Shown: positions 1 to 9,881 of the stretch, piece by piece
How the letters are laid out: each line of letters starts with the position of its first letter
How positions within the stretch are numbered: position 1 is the first letter of the stretch
Source: an uncultured Prochlorococcus sp.
GTDB lineage: Bacteria; Cyanobacteriota; Cyanobacteriia; PCC-6307; Cyanobiaceae
Reading direction: 5' to 3'
Assembly (NCBI GenBank): GCA_902538225.1
Contig: CACBEF010000008.1
Coordinates: 1-49,320, forward strand
Length of the DNA stretch: 49,320 nucleotides
Program-made: the position numbers and the translations under genes
Notes under the pieces: model-generated
The model's database searches: none
The model's input: the letters and a program-made list of their open reading frames with translations, nothing else
What the model was told of the DNA's origin: nothing

Positions 1-729
1 GTTGTTTTAAATGCAGGATTGCAATATACGGGTTCTTTTTACCCTAAAGTATCAAAACAAGGAATAGAACTAACTTTTGCAGTTAATCATCTTGCACATT
101 TTTACTTAGTGAACAACTTAAAAGATTTAGTTAGAGATGTAGAAGAATCTAAAATCATTATTACATCATCAGATGTGCACGATCCCAAAAGCTCAGGTGG
201 AAATATAGGAAAGAAAGCAGGACTTAATAATCTAGTTGATTTTAGAAAAAAAGTTACGGGCCAATTTTTAAATTTTAATGCTGATGAAGCTTATAAAAAT
301 AGTAAGTTATGTAATATTTTGTTTGCTAAAGAACTTGCAAAAAAATTAAAAATATCCTCTAGTAAAATTTCTGTAATTACTTGGGCACCCGGTCTAGTAA
401 TACCAAATGATGATTCAGGTTTTTTTAGATATAGTAAACATTTTAATCTCTTTGGATATTTGATTTTTTCTAATGTTGCAAAAAATATTTTAGGAATTTC
501 TGAAAGTATAGAAAATGCTGGAAAAATTCTTTCTCAGATTGTACTTGATTCAAATTTAAATAATGTTGGTTTCATATATTTAAGTAATAAATTTATAGCT
601 AGAAAAAAACATAAATTAGTTGAAAGTAAGGTTAGTGATGAGGCAAATAATTCTGAGTTGGCTTCAAAACTCTGGGTTTTAAGTGAAGAGATTTGTAGAT
701 CATTTGGCTTTGTTACTTTCAATATTTAA
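1..729 (+). CDS. Short-chain dehydrogenase, protochlorophyllide-reductase-like (5' end outside window)
   Basis: The reading frame is open from base 1 (V-V-L-N-A-G), so the gene starts upstream and the TTG at 19 is internal. The NAG turn, an N-H-L-A-H-F segment and the active-site Y-K-N-S-K-L-C-N stretch are those of NADP-dependent short-chain dehydrogenases close to light-dependent protochlorophyllide reductase and retinol dehydrogenases. Where true LPORs usually read Y-P-G-C-V, this protein reads A-P-G-L-V, so a cysteine often linked to LPOR activity is absent. None of the chlL/chlN/chlB genes is nearby. I therefore see it as a POR-like paralogue of unknown substrate rather than the main chlorophyll enzyme. 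Its 3' end overlaps the convergent MscS gene by 30 bp. Confidence 0.8.
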   Translation, partial: VVLNAGLQYTGSFYPKVSKQGIELTFAVNHLAHFYLVNNLKDLVRDVEESKIIITSSDVHDPKSSGGNIGKKAGLNNLVDFRKKVTGQFLNFNADEAYKNSKLCNILFAKELAKKLKISSSKISVITWAPGLVIPNDDSGFFRYSKHFNLFGYLIFSNVAKNILGISESIENAGKILSQIVLDSNLNNVGFIYLSNKFIARKKHKLVESKVSDEANNSELASKLWVLSEEICRSFGFVTFNI

Positions 730-1737
730 GGTTTGTGTTGGGAATGCAAACTCTATATTATTAGCCGTAAATTCCTCAATAATTCTTAAATTTATAGATT
801 GTTGAGCTTCCATTGCAGCGAGATAATTATTTGTTGGGATGTAATAAACAAGTTCGAAATTAAGACTGAAGTCGCCGAAATCTGTGAAATGACATCTATC
901 AAAAGACGCATCTTTTGTTTCTTCAACTATTTTTTTAATTATTATTGGAATCAATTTCATAAGTTTTGGAGAGGTTTCATAAATAACTCCCAATTTATGC
1001 ACTAACCTCCTTTTTTCCATTTGTGCGTAATTTGAAATTATTCCATTTGTTAGGGCGCTATTGCTCATTACTATTACTTCTCCATTAATACTTCTTATCC
1101 TTGAGGATCTTACTCCCACCCTCTCAACCATTCCGAGGACTCCATCAGATTTTATAAACTCCCCTTTTTGAAAAGGTTTATCAAGCAAAATAGTTATATA
1201 TTCAAAAAACTCCTGAACTGGATCTTTCAAAGCTAATCCTGCTCCTATTCCACCTGCACTTAGTAAAGCCCAAATAGCAGTCATTTGAACACCTATATTT
1301 TGTAAGAAAAATATTGAGCCAATAGTCCAGGTTAATGCTTTTATCAATGGAGTTAGTGAAGATACCATTGAACTAATTGATAAATCATTAATTTTCGATG
1401 TCGATTCTGTTAAAGATCTTATTAAAACTTTGTTGAGAGCTTTTATGATGATTATTAATATAAATAATTTCAAAATATTCAATAAGACAGAGATAAAAGT
1501 TATTTCATCAGCAAAAAAATAGTCAATTGAAAAATAAAATGAGAGGAGGAAACCTATAGGCTTTATAATTCCAGAGATCACCTCATAAATAAAATCATCG
1601 AAATTTGTTTTTGTTCTTTTGGAAATCTTTTTAAAAAATATTTTCGAAAATTTTGAAATTATTATCGACAATAAAGTTCCAATAAAAAAAATAGATATTG
1701 CCAGAAGGAAGTTTTCAGTAACAAATTTCATATTCAA
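700..1737 (-). CDS. MscS-family small-conductance mechanosensitive channel
   Basis: A 345-residue inner-membrane protein. Hydrophobic helices lie at about residues 10-30, 55-73, 85-102 and 130-148. They are followed by the glycine/alanine-rich pore helix at about 153-170 (A-L-L-S-A-G-G-I-G-A-G-L-A-L-K-D), the hallmark of the family. The soluble part after about residue 195 has the usual beta domain (F-I-K-S-D-G-V-L-G, V-I-V-M-S-N-S) and a C-terminal alpha/beta domain. Such channels open under membrane tension and release solutes during osmotic downshock. It stands alone between the convergent dehydrogenase and the co-directional isochorismatase-like gene 72 bp upstream. MscS membership is clear; the exact subtype is not. 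Confidence 0.9.
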   Translation of the reverse strand: MNMKFVTENFLLAISIFFIGTLLSIIISKFSKIFFKKISKRTKTNFDDFIYEVISGIIKPIGFLLSFYFSIDYFFADEITFISVLLNILKLFILIIIIKALNKVLIRSLTESTSKINDLSISSMVSSLTPLIKALTWTIGSIFFLQNIGVQMTAIWALLSAGGIGAGLALKDPVQEFFEYITILLDKPFQKGEFIKSDGVLGMVERVGVRSSRIRSINGEVIVMSNSALTNGIISNYAQMEKRRLVHKLGVIYETSPKLMKLIPIIIKKIVEETKDASFDRCHFTDFGDFSLNFELVYYIPTNNYLAAMEAQQSINLRIIEEFTANNIEFAFPTQTLNIESNKAK

Positions 1738-1809
1738 ATAAACCGTAAAAATTTATCTCTAATAAAATTTTAAATTATCTCTAAACAACAAACCAGTCTT
1801 TATTTTTAT

Positions 1810-2379
1810 TTAACTCATTATTATATTTCTAATTTCTTTAAATTCTTTTCTATCCGCAGTTTTGCATAATTCAAAAATTATTGATTCAGTTGTCGTTAAG
1901 ATCGCCCCACTCTCAGCCATTCTTTGTAATGCTATTTTATGATCTACCCTATTTCGACTTCCCATGGCATCTGATACGAGAAAAACTTCAAATTCTTTTT
2001 GCAAACAATCTAAGACTGTTTGTTGAATACAAATATGCGTTTCGATCCCACAGACTATCAAATTAGTAATTTTCTTATTTTTAAGTTCTTTTAAAAATTC
2101 TTCTAATTTAGCTAGGCTGAATTCCATTTTTTCAAATTTTTTAAATCCTACTATGGGTGATAATTCAGGTATTGTTACCCCCAATTTGAGTGGATTCTGT
2201 TCAGATATAAATATGTTTTCTTCTAAAATTTGGTAAGCATTTAATAGCTTTTTGATGTTTTTGATTATTGAATCCTTATTTAAAATTGGTCTTATTATCT
2301 TTTCCTGAATATCAATAATTAGCAAAGCGTTTACTTTCGATGATAATTTATCAGAAGAGATTTCATGATCATTCATCAT
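1810..2379 (-). CDS. Isochorismatase-family cysteine hydrolase
   Basis: This 189-residue protein has the full catalytic triad of the isochorismatase-like fold: Asp23 in I-I-D-I-Q, Lys84 in the F-E-K-M-E-F-S stretch, and Cys117 in G-I-E-T-H-I-C-I-Q-Q-T, which also holds the expected cis-peptide region. The family includes nicotinamidases, N-carbamoylsarcosine amidases and YcaC-like hydrolases, so the substrate cannot be named. Two Met codons stand together at the start (M-M-N-D). It is divergent from the Fur-family gene, with a 116-bp gap that must hold both promoters. Confidence 0.85.
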   Translation of the reverse strand: MMNDHEISSDKLSSKVNALLIIDIQEKIIRPILNKDSIIKNIKKLLNAYQILEENIFISEQNPLKLGVTIPELSPIVGFKKFEKMEFSLAKLEEFLKELKNKKITNLIVCGIETHICIQQTVLDCLQKEFEVFLVSDAMGSRNRVDHKIALQRMAESGAILTTTESIIFELCKTADRKEFKEIRNIIMS

Positions 2380-2495
2380 TTACATATAAAGATACACTTA
2401 ACATAATATTTTGAAGAACTTTAGTAAACATTTTAAATCAAAAAGTTGTTTTACTCTCATCAAGAGTTATTATTGAGAATAGCCATTGGTTACTT

Positions 2496-2948
2496 TTGTC
2501 ATTATCCTCTCAATACAATGTCATTACATCTCCTTTTGGTGATGGTTTACACAAAGATGGGAAGAGGTTAACTCCTCAGAGGCTAAAGGTTCTTAATTTA
2601 TTTGAAAATATTGGCTCTGGAAAGCATCTTAGTGCTGAGGAGGTTCATGAAAAGTTAGTTAAAACAAGCTCCAAAGTTTCACTAGCAACAATTTATAGAA
2701 CTTTAAGACTTTTAGTACAAATGGGTTTGCTTCATGAATTAGAACTCAGTGAGGGTGGACACAGATATGAATTGCTTAGTAACGATACACCGGATCATCA
2801 TCATTTAATTTGTATTAGGTGTGGAAGAACAGAAGAATTCGAAAATGACGAAGTTTTAGAAGCAGGCAAAATTGCAGCAAAAGTTAATGGTTTTAAACTA
2901 ATTGAATCCTCTTTAAATGTAAGAGCTATTTGTCCTAATTGCATTTAG
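2496..2948 (+). CDS. Fur-family metal- or peroxide-responsive repressor
   Basis: This 150-residue protein has the Fur architecture. The winged helix-turn-helix ends in the DNA-recognition stretch V-S-L-A-T-I-Y-R-T-L (about residues 61-71). It is followed by the His-rich metal site H-H-H-L-I-C (101-106) and two CxxC pairs, C106/C109 and C146/C149, which form the structural zinc site. TTG at 2496 is the chosen start; it gives an M-S-L-S-S N-terminus of normal family length. Prochlorococcus carries more than one Fur-family gene (Fur, Zur and PerR types), and the motif set does not decide which metal this one senses. The radical SAM gene converges on it 6 bp downstream. Confidence 0.9.
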   Translation: MSLSSQYNVITSPFGDGLHKDGKRLTPQRLKVLNLFENIGSGKHLSAEEVHEKLVKTSSKVSLATIYRTLRLLVQMGLLHELELSEGGHRYELLSNDTPDHHHLICIRCGRTEEFENDEVLEAGKIAAKVNGFKLIESSLNVRAICPNCI

Positions 2949-2954
2949 TAGGTT

Positions 2955-3887
2955 TTAACTTAAAGTCCCTCCACAACTTGACCCTGCACCTGCAGTGCAA
3001 GCAAAACAATGTTCTTTTACAGCTACCTCGTAGTCAAAAGTAAATGATTCATCCAATAGATCAAAAAGTGTCTTTGGTCCTTTATTCTCTCGGAAATTTA
3101 TCTGTTGGTTAAAGTCACAATCATAAATTTCTCCTAGCCAATTTACGCTAATTGTCTTTTTACACATAAGATTTTCTAAATTTTTTTCATTAAAATTTTC
3201 TTTTAATAATTTGTAATAAGTATTTAGTTTCCCTTCTCTTCTAAGAGATTCTTCATATCTATTTATTGGCATATTAGTTATTGTGTATAAATTATTAAAA
3301 ACGATATTGTATTTTTCGAATAGTATTTTTTTATAATCCTTCTCCAATATTTTCTGAGAAGGAGGAAGAATTGGGCTTACAGGATTGTAAACAAGATTTA
3401 ATTGTAATCCATTTTCTTTCTTTCCATAGCCTAAATCATTAAGAATTTTTATGGCATTAATACTTTTTTCAAAAACCCCAAAACCCCTTTGAAAATCAAC
3501 ATTATTTTTTTCATAACACGGTAGCGAAGCCGTAACTATCACTTTATTCTTTGCAAGGAATTGAGGAAGATCTTCATAACCTTCTTCAAAGAAAATTGTC
3601 AAATTGCACCTATCAATAATATCAACTTGTTTTGAGCTCAAACTGATTATTAGGTTTTTAAATTCTGGGTGGAGTTCTGGCGCACCACCTGTAATATCTA
3701 AAGTCTTGATTTTGTATTTTTCAATTATCTTTGGGATAAGAGATATCATTTCATTGGACATCTTTTCAGTCCTTAGGGGACTCGAATTGACATGACAATG
3801 TTTACAAGCCTGATTACATTTATAACCTATGTTAATTTGCAATGTTTCTATAGGTTCTTTATATGTTGAGGGGAATTTTTCTTTCAT
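2955..3887 (-). CDS. arsS: Radical SAM enzyme, ArsS type (arsenosugar biosynthesis)
   Basis: A 310-residue radical SAM protein. Cys24, Cys28 and Cys31 form the CxxxCxxC site for the 4Fe-4S cluster. The next part follows the ArsS (DUF3641) pattern, with D-I-T-G-G-A-P-E-L and N-L-V-Y-N-P motifs. The C-terminus carries extra cysteines, C294, C297 and C305, in C-F-A-C-T-A-G-A-G-S-S-C. In other cyanobacteria ArsS acts after the arsenite methyltransferase ArsM and adds the S-adenosylmethionine-derived ribosyl group that leads to arsenosugars. No arsM-like gene is recognisable in this window. Family assignment rests on the core motif and the unusual Cys-rich tail; the substrate is inferred from the family. 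Confidence 0.78.
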   Translation of the reverse strand: MKEKFPSTYKEPIETLQINIGYKCNQACKHCHVNSSPLRTEKMSNEMISLIPKIIEKYKIKTLDITGGAPELHPEFKNLIISLSSKQVDIIDRCNLTIFFEEGYEDLPQFLAKNKVIVTASLPCYEKNNVDFQRGFGVFEKSINAIKILNDLGYGKKENGLQLNLVYNPVSPILPPSQKILEKDYKKILFEKYNIVFNNLYTITNMPINRYEESLRREGKLNTYYKLLKENFNEKNLENLMCKKTISVNWLGEIYDCDFNQQINFRENKGPKTLFDLLDESFTFDYEVAVKEHCFACTAGAGSSCGGTLS

Positions 3888-3927
3888 GAATCTATTCTTT
3901 ATAAATTTTCATTCGAAAAATAAAAAG

Positions 3928-5148
3928 TCAACTATTTTTTTTAATGTTTGATCTCTCACTCGCAAGTTCAATAAACCATCTTATGTATTCTTTGGGCCCA
4001 TTTTTAAAAACTAGGTCAAACTTTAATTTATCATAAACATCACTGATCCCAGTTAAACCAGTTTTTTTTGTAGAGGGTCTTTCAACTTCGCCAGAACTAC
4101 TATCTACAAAAATTATTTTATTCTTAATCCCAAATTCATTACCTAATATTTGTATGAATTCTAGAAAAGACCTATCACTGCCTCCTCTCAAATAACATTT
4201 TTCATCATTATTTTTTTTTGATGTGACTGTGTCACCAACTCCTACAATCAAAGGCATATCTTCTTTTTGAATAGTTCTTTTGCATAAATCAATTTTTTCC
4301 GTAACAGAATTTGGAGAGTCTCTAAAATTAAAATTTCTTCCAAAAGGGGCTTTACCAGTTTTATCTGCAATAAATTTATTTAAAAGAAATAAAACTCCAG
4401 AATCTTTAACTGCTCCTTTAATAAGTAATTGTATGTCTGTTGATCCAATATCATCTTGCGAAGAAAGTTTAATTGTTTCTCTATCATTTTTATTACCTAA
4501 ATTTGGTGAAATATGAAGGAAAAATGAGTTTTTGAGGCCTTCGGATTCAGCTTTTAAGATGATTTCATTCATCATCTTTTCAAAACTAATTTGAATAAGC
4601 TTTCTTTTATCAGAATTCTTTTGTATTAAATCAAATAGACTATTAAAATTAATCGTTGGCGAGAAGCGTGTTTCACATATTGATTTTACTGCGTGAAAAT
4701 TGATATCTTCTTGGCTAAGTTCAGGAAAAATATTCTTAACTATGAAATTAAATTTTGGTCTAATTAAACTAGGTACTTTTGATAAAAAATTTAGTTCTTT
4801 TTCTGAGACTCCTTCAAAACTTATTTCACCATTATTGTCTTGATACTCTACTCCACAGGCAGCTAAACCTCTTAAATATAGCTCTTTGTTTTTAGGCTCA
4901 GTAGTGCTCCCTAAACTCCTTTCTATTATTCTGTTAACTCCTCTTGGACCTTCATGTTCACCGCAAGTTAATACAAAGAATTCCTCGGCGAGTTCTTTCG
5001 CTGCATAAATATATTTTGATTCTAACTCTCTAGTCATTGGATCTTTAACTAGAGGGATACAAACTCCGTCAATGTCTTGAATAAATAAGATATTTTTAGA
5101 AGAAATTAAATGTTTTTGTACCTTTAAATTACTTGCCATGTATTCCAT
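3928..5148 (-). CDS. stpA: Glucosylglycerol-3-phosphate phosphatase
   Basis: A 406-residue HAD-like phosphatase. The catalytic D-I-D-G motif is at residues 25-28. Later stretches (F-V-L-T-C-G-E-H, Y-L-R-G-L-A-A-C-G-V, I-V-G-V-G-D-T-V-T-S, R-G-G-S-D-R-S-F-L) closely follow the cyanobacterial StpA/GgpP family as I know it. The enzyme dephosphorylates glucosylglycerol phosphate, the last step in making the salt-stress solute glucosylglycerol. The synthase GgpS, which makes the substrate, is not in this window. The first Met gives M-E-Y-M; the Met four residues in is an equally plausible start. It is divergent from the gene at 5312 across a 163-bp AT-rich gap. Confidence 0.88.
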   Translation of the reverse strand: MEYMASNLKVQKHLISSKNILFIQDIDGVCIPLVKDPMTRELESKYIYAAKELAEEFFVLTCGEHEGPRGVNRIIERSLGSTTEPKNKELYLRGLAACGVEYQDNNGEISFEGVSEKELNFLSKVPSLIRPKFNFIVKNIFPELSQEDINFHAVKSICETRFSPTINFNSLFDLIQKNSDKRKLIQISFEKMMNEIILKAESEGLKNSFFLHISPNLGNKNDRETIKLSSQDDIGSTDIQLLIKGAVKDSGVLFLLNKFIADKTGKAPFGRNFNFRDSPNSVTEKIDLCKRTIQKEDMPLIVGVGDTVTSKKNNDEKCYLRGGSDRSFLEFIQILGNEFGIKNKIIFVDSSSGEVERPSTKKTGLTGISDVYDKLKFDLVFKNGPKEYIRWFIELASERSNIKKNS

Positions 5149-5311
5149 ATTTATAATAATTTCTGTTTTTATAAAATTTCTATTTTTTGAAATTATAAAT
5201 TAAAAAATTCAATATTTACAATAAATAATTTGCTATGGTCAAAAATTGCTTTAATGTAGAAAAATGTTGTTAAGGGTAAGAAATTAAAAAAATTATCAAG
5301 AATTTCCAAAA

Positions 5312-6820
5312 ATGAAGAATAATTTCATAGAAAACATAAATGATGAAAAATATTTTTATTCATTGATTGAAGATATAGAGAACAGCAAAGTTGGATTCTA
5401 CAGTGTTGGTTTGTATCCTGCATCATTAGCTTACAACTGTGCTATGCATGGAAAATCAAATAATATTCTCTTAGCTCCTAGGAAAGATAGAGATTTGTTA
5501 GGTGCTTTCTCAAATGATGTTCTTTCTGATATGGATAATGAGATTATTGAAAAGATTAAGAGAATGGGACATTATTCTGCAGAGGGAAAAATAAACTCCT
5601 TTGATCTAAAAGATCTTCTCTTGGAATGTGAGATAGTTATTCTTGCTTCAAACAGTAATCACATAAAAGATGATGTTAAACATGCTTTGGAACTCAGAAA
5701 AACTTTAAAAAGAGAAAATGTGGTTCTTGGCTGTCTCGTCGGTTCTTTTTGCGTTGACAATAAAAGTAAAAATCCTTTTATTCTCTGTAATAAATATCCA
5801 AATTTAGCTTTTTTTACAGGATTTCATCGTCACGGAGCTTTACGAAATCCTAATGATAGTTTTACTGCAAATTTCTGCCATCCTGATGCACTAACTGCTT
5901 TAATAGGAGCTCGCATTTTGAATCAATTGTCCCCTAAAATTCAAGTTTCTCCTGGAGTTCATAATATTGAATGTCAATATATAAAATCAATAAAAAATAT
6001 CTCATCCATATTTGCAGGTTTTGTAAATAACTTTCATTCCGATAAGCCAGGAATGCTACCTAGCATTAATACAATTTTGTTAACTCAATGTTTAGATCAG
6101 GCCGCATCAGTATCATTACAAGTTAGAAAAGAAAATAAATTAGAAAATAAATATCTTTCATTAAAAGAACTTGGTTATGGTGAAGAAATAATTAGTGCAA
6201 AAGAAATAATTAATGATAAATTTTGTGAAAAAGGAGATTATACTTTTTCTCAATTAAATGCTGTTAAGGCTGATGTATTAGGGAGTATGACTCTACCAAC
6301 TGAAGGAAAACCAACGCGGAATTTTCAAGCTGGACAAGTTTTATCAGATATGCTTTTGCAACTCAATAGATGTCCAAAAGATGTCTCGGAATTTGTAAAT
6401 TGGTGTAATAAATACTCTCTCAGTCAAGGAGGTTTAGAAGGCCTAAAATCTTTAAAATTTTGGCCAGATATTTATAAAGAATTCAAAATCAAAAATAATA
6501 ATTGTTCAATGATTAATCTTATTTATTTATGCTTTAATGCTAATTTGGAAGAAAAAAAAGAAATTTATAAGGTTTTAATTAGTTCAGAAGAGATCACTAA
6601 TTTTTGCCAAGAATCTGTGAAATCTGAATTATCTTTAGAACTAAATGAAAAATTAAAAGGAGATTATCTTTTTAATGATATTGAAACCCTTTACAAGAAA
6701 TTGTTTATTAACAAAGGGGAAAATGATATTAAAAAAAATGAATATAGCAATCAAATTCCTAAAAAATATCCAAGCTACATCAATGTATTGAAAATTATCA
6801 ATAATTATTTTAATAATTGA
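5312..6820 (+). CDS. Conserved hypothetical protein, Rossmann-like N-terminus
   Basis: I do not recognise this 502-residue protein by name. The first 160 residues look like a dinucleotide-binding fold: a beta strand V-G-F-Y-S-V-G-L-Y-P-A-S at about 27-38, a charged end to the second strand, and I-V-I-L-A-S-N-S-N, a pattern seen in glycerol-3-phosphate and 6-phosphogluconate dehydrogenases. The classic GxGxxG is not intact. The middle is rich in conserved-looking loops (F-F-T-G-F-H-R-H-G-A, S-P-G-V-H-N-I-E) and the last third is helical and charged. It is divergent from stpA, so a role around glycerol phosphate is tempting but only a guess. Confidence 0.7.
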   Translation: MKNNFIENINDEKYFYSLIEDIENSKVGFYSVGLYPASLAYNCAMHGKSNNILLAPRKDRDLLGAFSNDVLSDMDNEIIEKIKRMGHYSAEGKINSFDLKDLLLECEIVILASNSNHIKDDVKHALELRKTLKRENVVLGCLVGSFCVDNKSKNPFILCNKYPNLAFFTGFHRHGALRNPNDSFTANFCHPDALTALIGARILNQLSPKIQVSPGVHNIECQYIKSIKNISSIFAGFVNNFHSDKPGMLPSINTILLTQCLDQAASVSLQVRKENKLENKYLSLKELGYGEEIISAKEIINDKFCEKGDYTFSQLNAVKADVLGSMTLPTEGKPTRNFQAGQVLSDMLLQLNRCPKDVSEFVNWCNKYSLSQGGLEGLKSLKFWPDIYKEFKIKNNNCSMINLIYLCFNANLEEKKEIYKVLISSEEITNFCQESVKSELSLELNEKLKGDYLFNDIETLYKKLFINKGENDIKKNEYSNQIPKKYPSYINVLKIINNYFNN

Positions 6821-6912
6821 TTATTTATTTAATTTACTAAAAAGCTAAGTTCTTCATTTATTTACTAATCTTGATTGCGGGGTTAGAATTATTATGGTTT
6901 TAAAAGGTTTTT

Positions 6913-7572
6913 TTGAAAAAGGAATTATCACATCGTTCTCATGAACTGAAAGCTCTTGGTTGGAATCCAGAAGATTTAACAAGATACGAAGATTTATGGG
7001 ACTATAGTCAAAGATGGGGATTAATAAATTTAGAAAGAGAAGACAGACAGTTTTTAAAGAAAGCAGAAAAGTTACTCCCAAAGATCCAAAACAAAAAGAT
7101 ATCAGTTAAAAAAAATATTGAAGAAAAATCATATTATTTATGGTTAAATTTTTATCTCGATGAAATTAATATTTTTAGTAACTCTAATCTTCCAAAAAGT
7201 AAACATGGTGTTTGGACACTCTTAATTGAAGAGGAAATAAAACTTCTTAAGGAATTACAACCAGTTATGGGTCTTCCAGATACTTTAAAAGCCAAAAATC
7301 TATTTGAAAATAGAAAGATGCTCATAAATAAAGCTTTTAGCGAATTTGACGCTAAAAACAACGATAAGGTTTTCAATTTTGATAATGTTCTAAACAATTC
7401 AGAAAAAAATGTTAGTAAGAATTGGAAATCAATTACTGAAAAAGATCCTGAAGCTAATAAAACTTTTCCAATAATAGATTCTGCAAATATTGAGAAATTC
7501 AGATCTGCGATAAAAGAGGATTTGAGTTTATATATGAGAGATAATTACCCTTCATTAAAAAAGGATTTATAA
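6913..7572 (+). CDS. Hypothetical protein, helical and charged
   Basis: The 219-residue protein starts at a TTG (6913). It is Lys/Glu-rich and probably mostly helical, with no signal peptide or membrane segment. The N-terminus (R-S-H-E-L-K-A-L-G-W, L-W-D-Y-S-Q-R-W-G) is the best-ordered part and has several tryptophans. I do not recognise a family. It lies 92 bp after the 502-residue protein and 71 bp before metY on the same strand, so it could be read with either. Full length without stops and ordinary amino-acid use support it as a real gene. Confidence 0.65.
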   Translation: MKKELSHRSHELKALGWNPEDLTRYEDLWDYSQRWGLINLEREDRQFLKKAEKLLPKIQNKKISVKKNIEEKSYYLWLNFYLDEINIFSNSNLPKSKHGVWTLLIEEEIKLLKELQPVMGLPDTLKAKNLFENRKMLINKAFSEFDAKNNDKVFNFDNVLNNSEKNVSKNWKSITEKDPEANKTFPIIDSANIEKFRSAIKEDLSLYMRDNYPSLKKDL

Positions 7573-7628
7573 ATATTTATCTTTTTTTTGTTTTTTTTTG
7601 GGACTTTTTTAAGTTAAATAGATAATAG

Positions 7629-8972
<1,344 letters not shown>

Positions 8973-8985
8973 GAAAGGAGATTTA

Positions 8986-9876
8986 TTGGCTTTAATAATT
9001 CCTAGTAACTATCACAAGATTAGTGATGTTGAGAAAAATCATATATCTTGGATCGAACCAGAATTGGCAAAAAGACAGGATATACGTCCTCTTAGGATCG
9101 GTATTTTAAATATCATGCCTCTTGGCAAGCAGTATGAATTTAACTTACTACATCCACTTGGTTTATCTCCTCTTCAAATTGAGCCAGTTTGGATAAAGCT
9201 TAAAACTCACTCTTATAAAACATGGGATCTGGATCATCTTAATAATCTATACATAACTTGGGAAGAAGCAAATAATCCAGAACCGTTAGATGGAATCATT
9301 ATTACTGGAGCACCTATTGAGCACCTAGCCTTTGAGGAGGTTAAATATTGGGATGAATTTGTGAAAATTGTAAATGAAGCCAGAAATTCTTGTGCGAGTA
9401 CTCTTGGATTATGTTGGGCTGGTTTTGCGCTGGCTTATTTGGCAGGGGTCGATAAGAAAGTTTTTGATAGGAAATTATTTGGGGTATTCCCTTTAAAAAG
9501 TCTTGTTCCTGGTCACCCTTTGATGGGTACACAAGATGATGAATTTATTTGTCCTCAAAGTAGATTTGCGGGATTACCTGATTTTGAGATGGAGAAGGCC
9601 CAAAAAGAAGGGAAATTGAATTTGTTGGCTTATGGAGAGAACGTCGGATATACAATATTTGAATCTTATGATCAAAAACAATTTATGCACTTAGGTCATC
9701 CTGAATATACGGTGCATAGAATTATTAGTGAAATTGAAAGAGACAAAGAAAAGGGAGATGTGCCTCTTCCTGAAAATTTTGATCTAAATAGTTCTAAAAC
9801 TGCTTGGAGATCTCATAGGAATTTGCTTTTTCAGCAATGGCTTTGGTTTTGTTATCAACAAGTTAGTCTTAATTAA
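8986..9876 (+). CDS. metA: Homoserine O-acyltransferase (likely acetyl-specific)
   Basis: A 296-residue MetA-family enzyme that activates homoserine for methionine synthesis. The catalytic Cys143 is in L-C-W-A-G, and His238 and Glu240 are in L-G-H-P-E. In this family a Glu rather than Gly at position 111 (E. coli numbering) goes with acetyl-CoA instead of succinyl-CoA. Here Glu112 in T-G-A-P-I-E fills that place, so acetylation is expected, which matches metY just upstream. The start is TTG at 8986 with a strong Shine-Dalgarno (AGGAAAGGAG) 4 bp before it. It ends 5 bp from the convergent SulP gene. Confidence 0.92.
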   Translation: MALIIPSNYHKISDVEKNHISWIEPELAKRQDIRPLRIGILNIMPLGKQYEFNLLHPLGLSPLQIEPVWIKLKTHSYKTWDLDHLNNLYITWEEANNPEPLDGIIITGAPIEHLAFEEVKYWDEFVKIVNEARNSCASTLGLCWAGFALAYLAGVDKKVFDRKLFGVFPLKSLVPGHPLMGTQDDEFICPQSRFAGLPDFEMEKAQKEGKLNLLAYGENVGYTIFESYDQKQFMHLGHPEYTVHRIISEIERDKEKGDVPLPENFDLNSSKTAWRSHRNLLFQQWLWFCYQQVSLN

Positions 9877-9881
9877 CTTTT

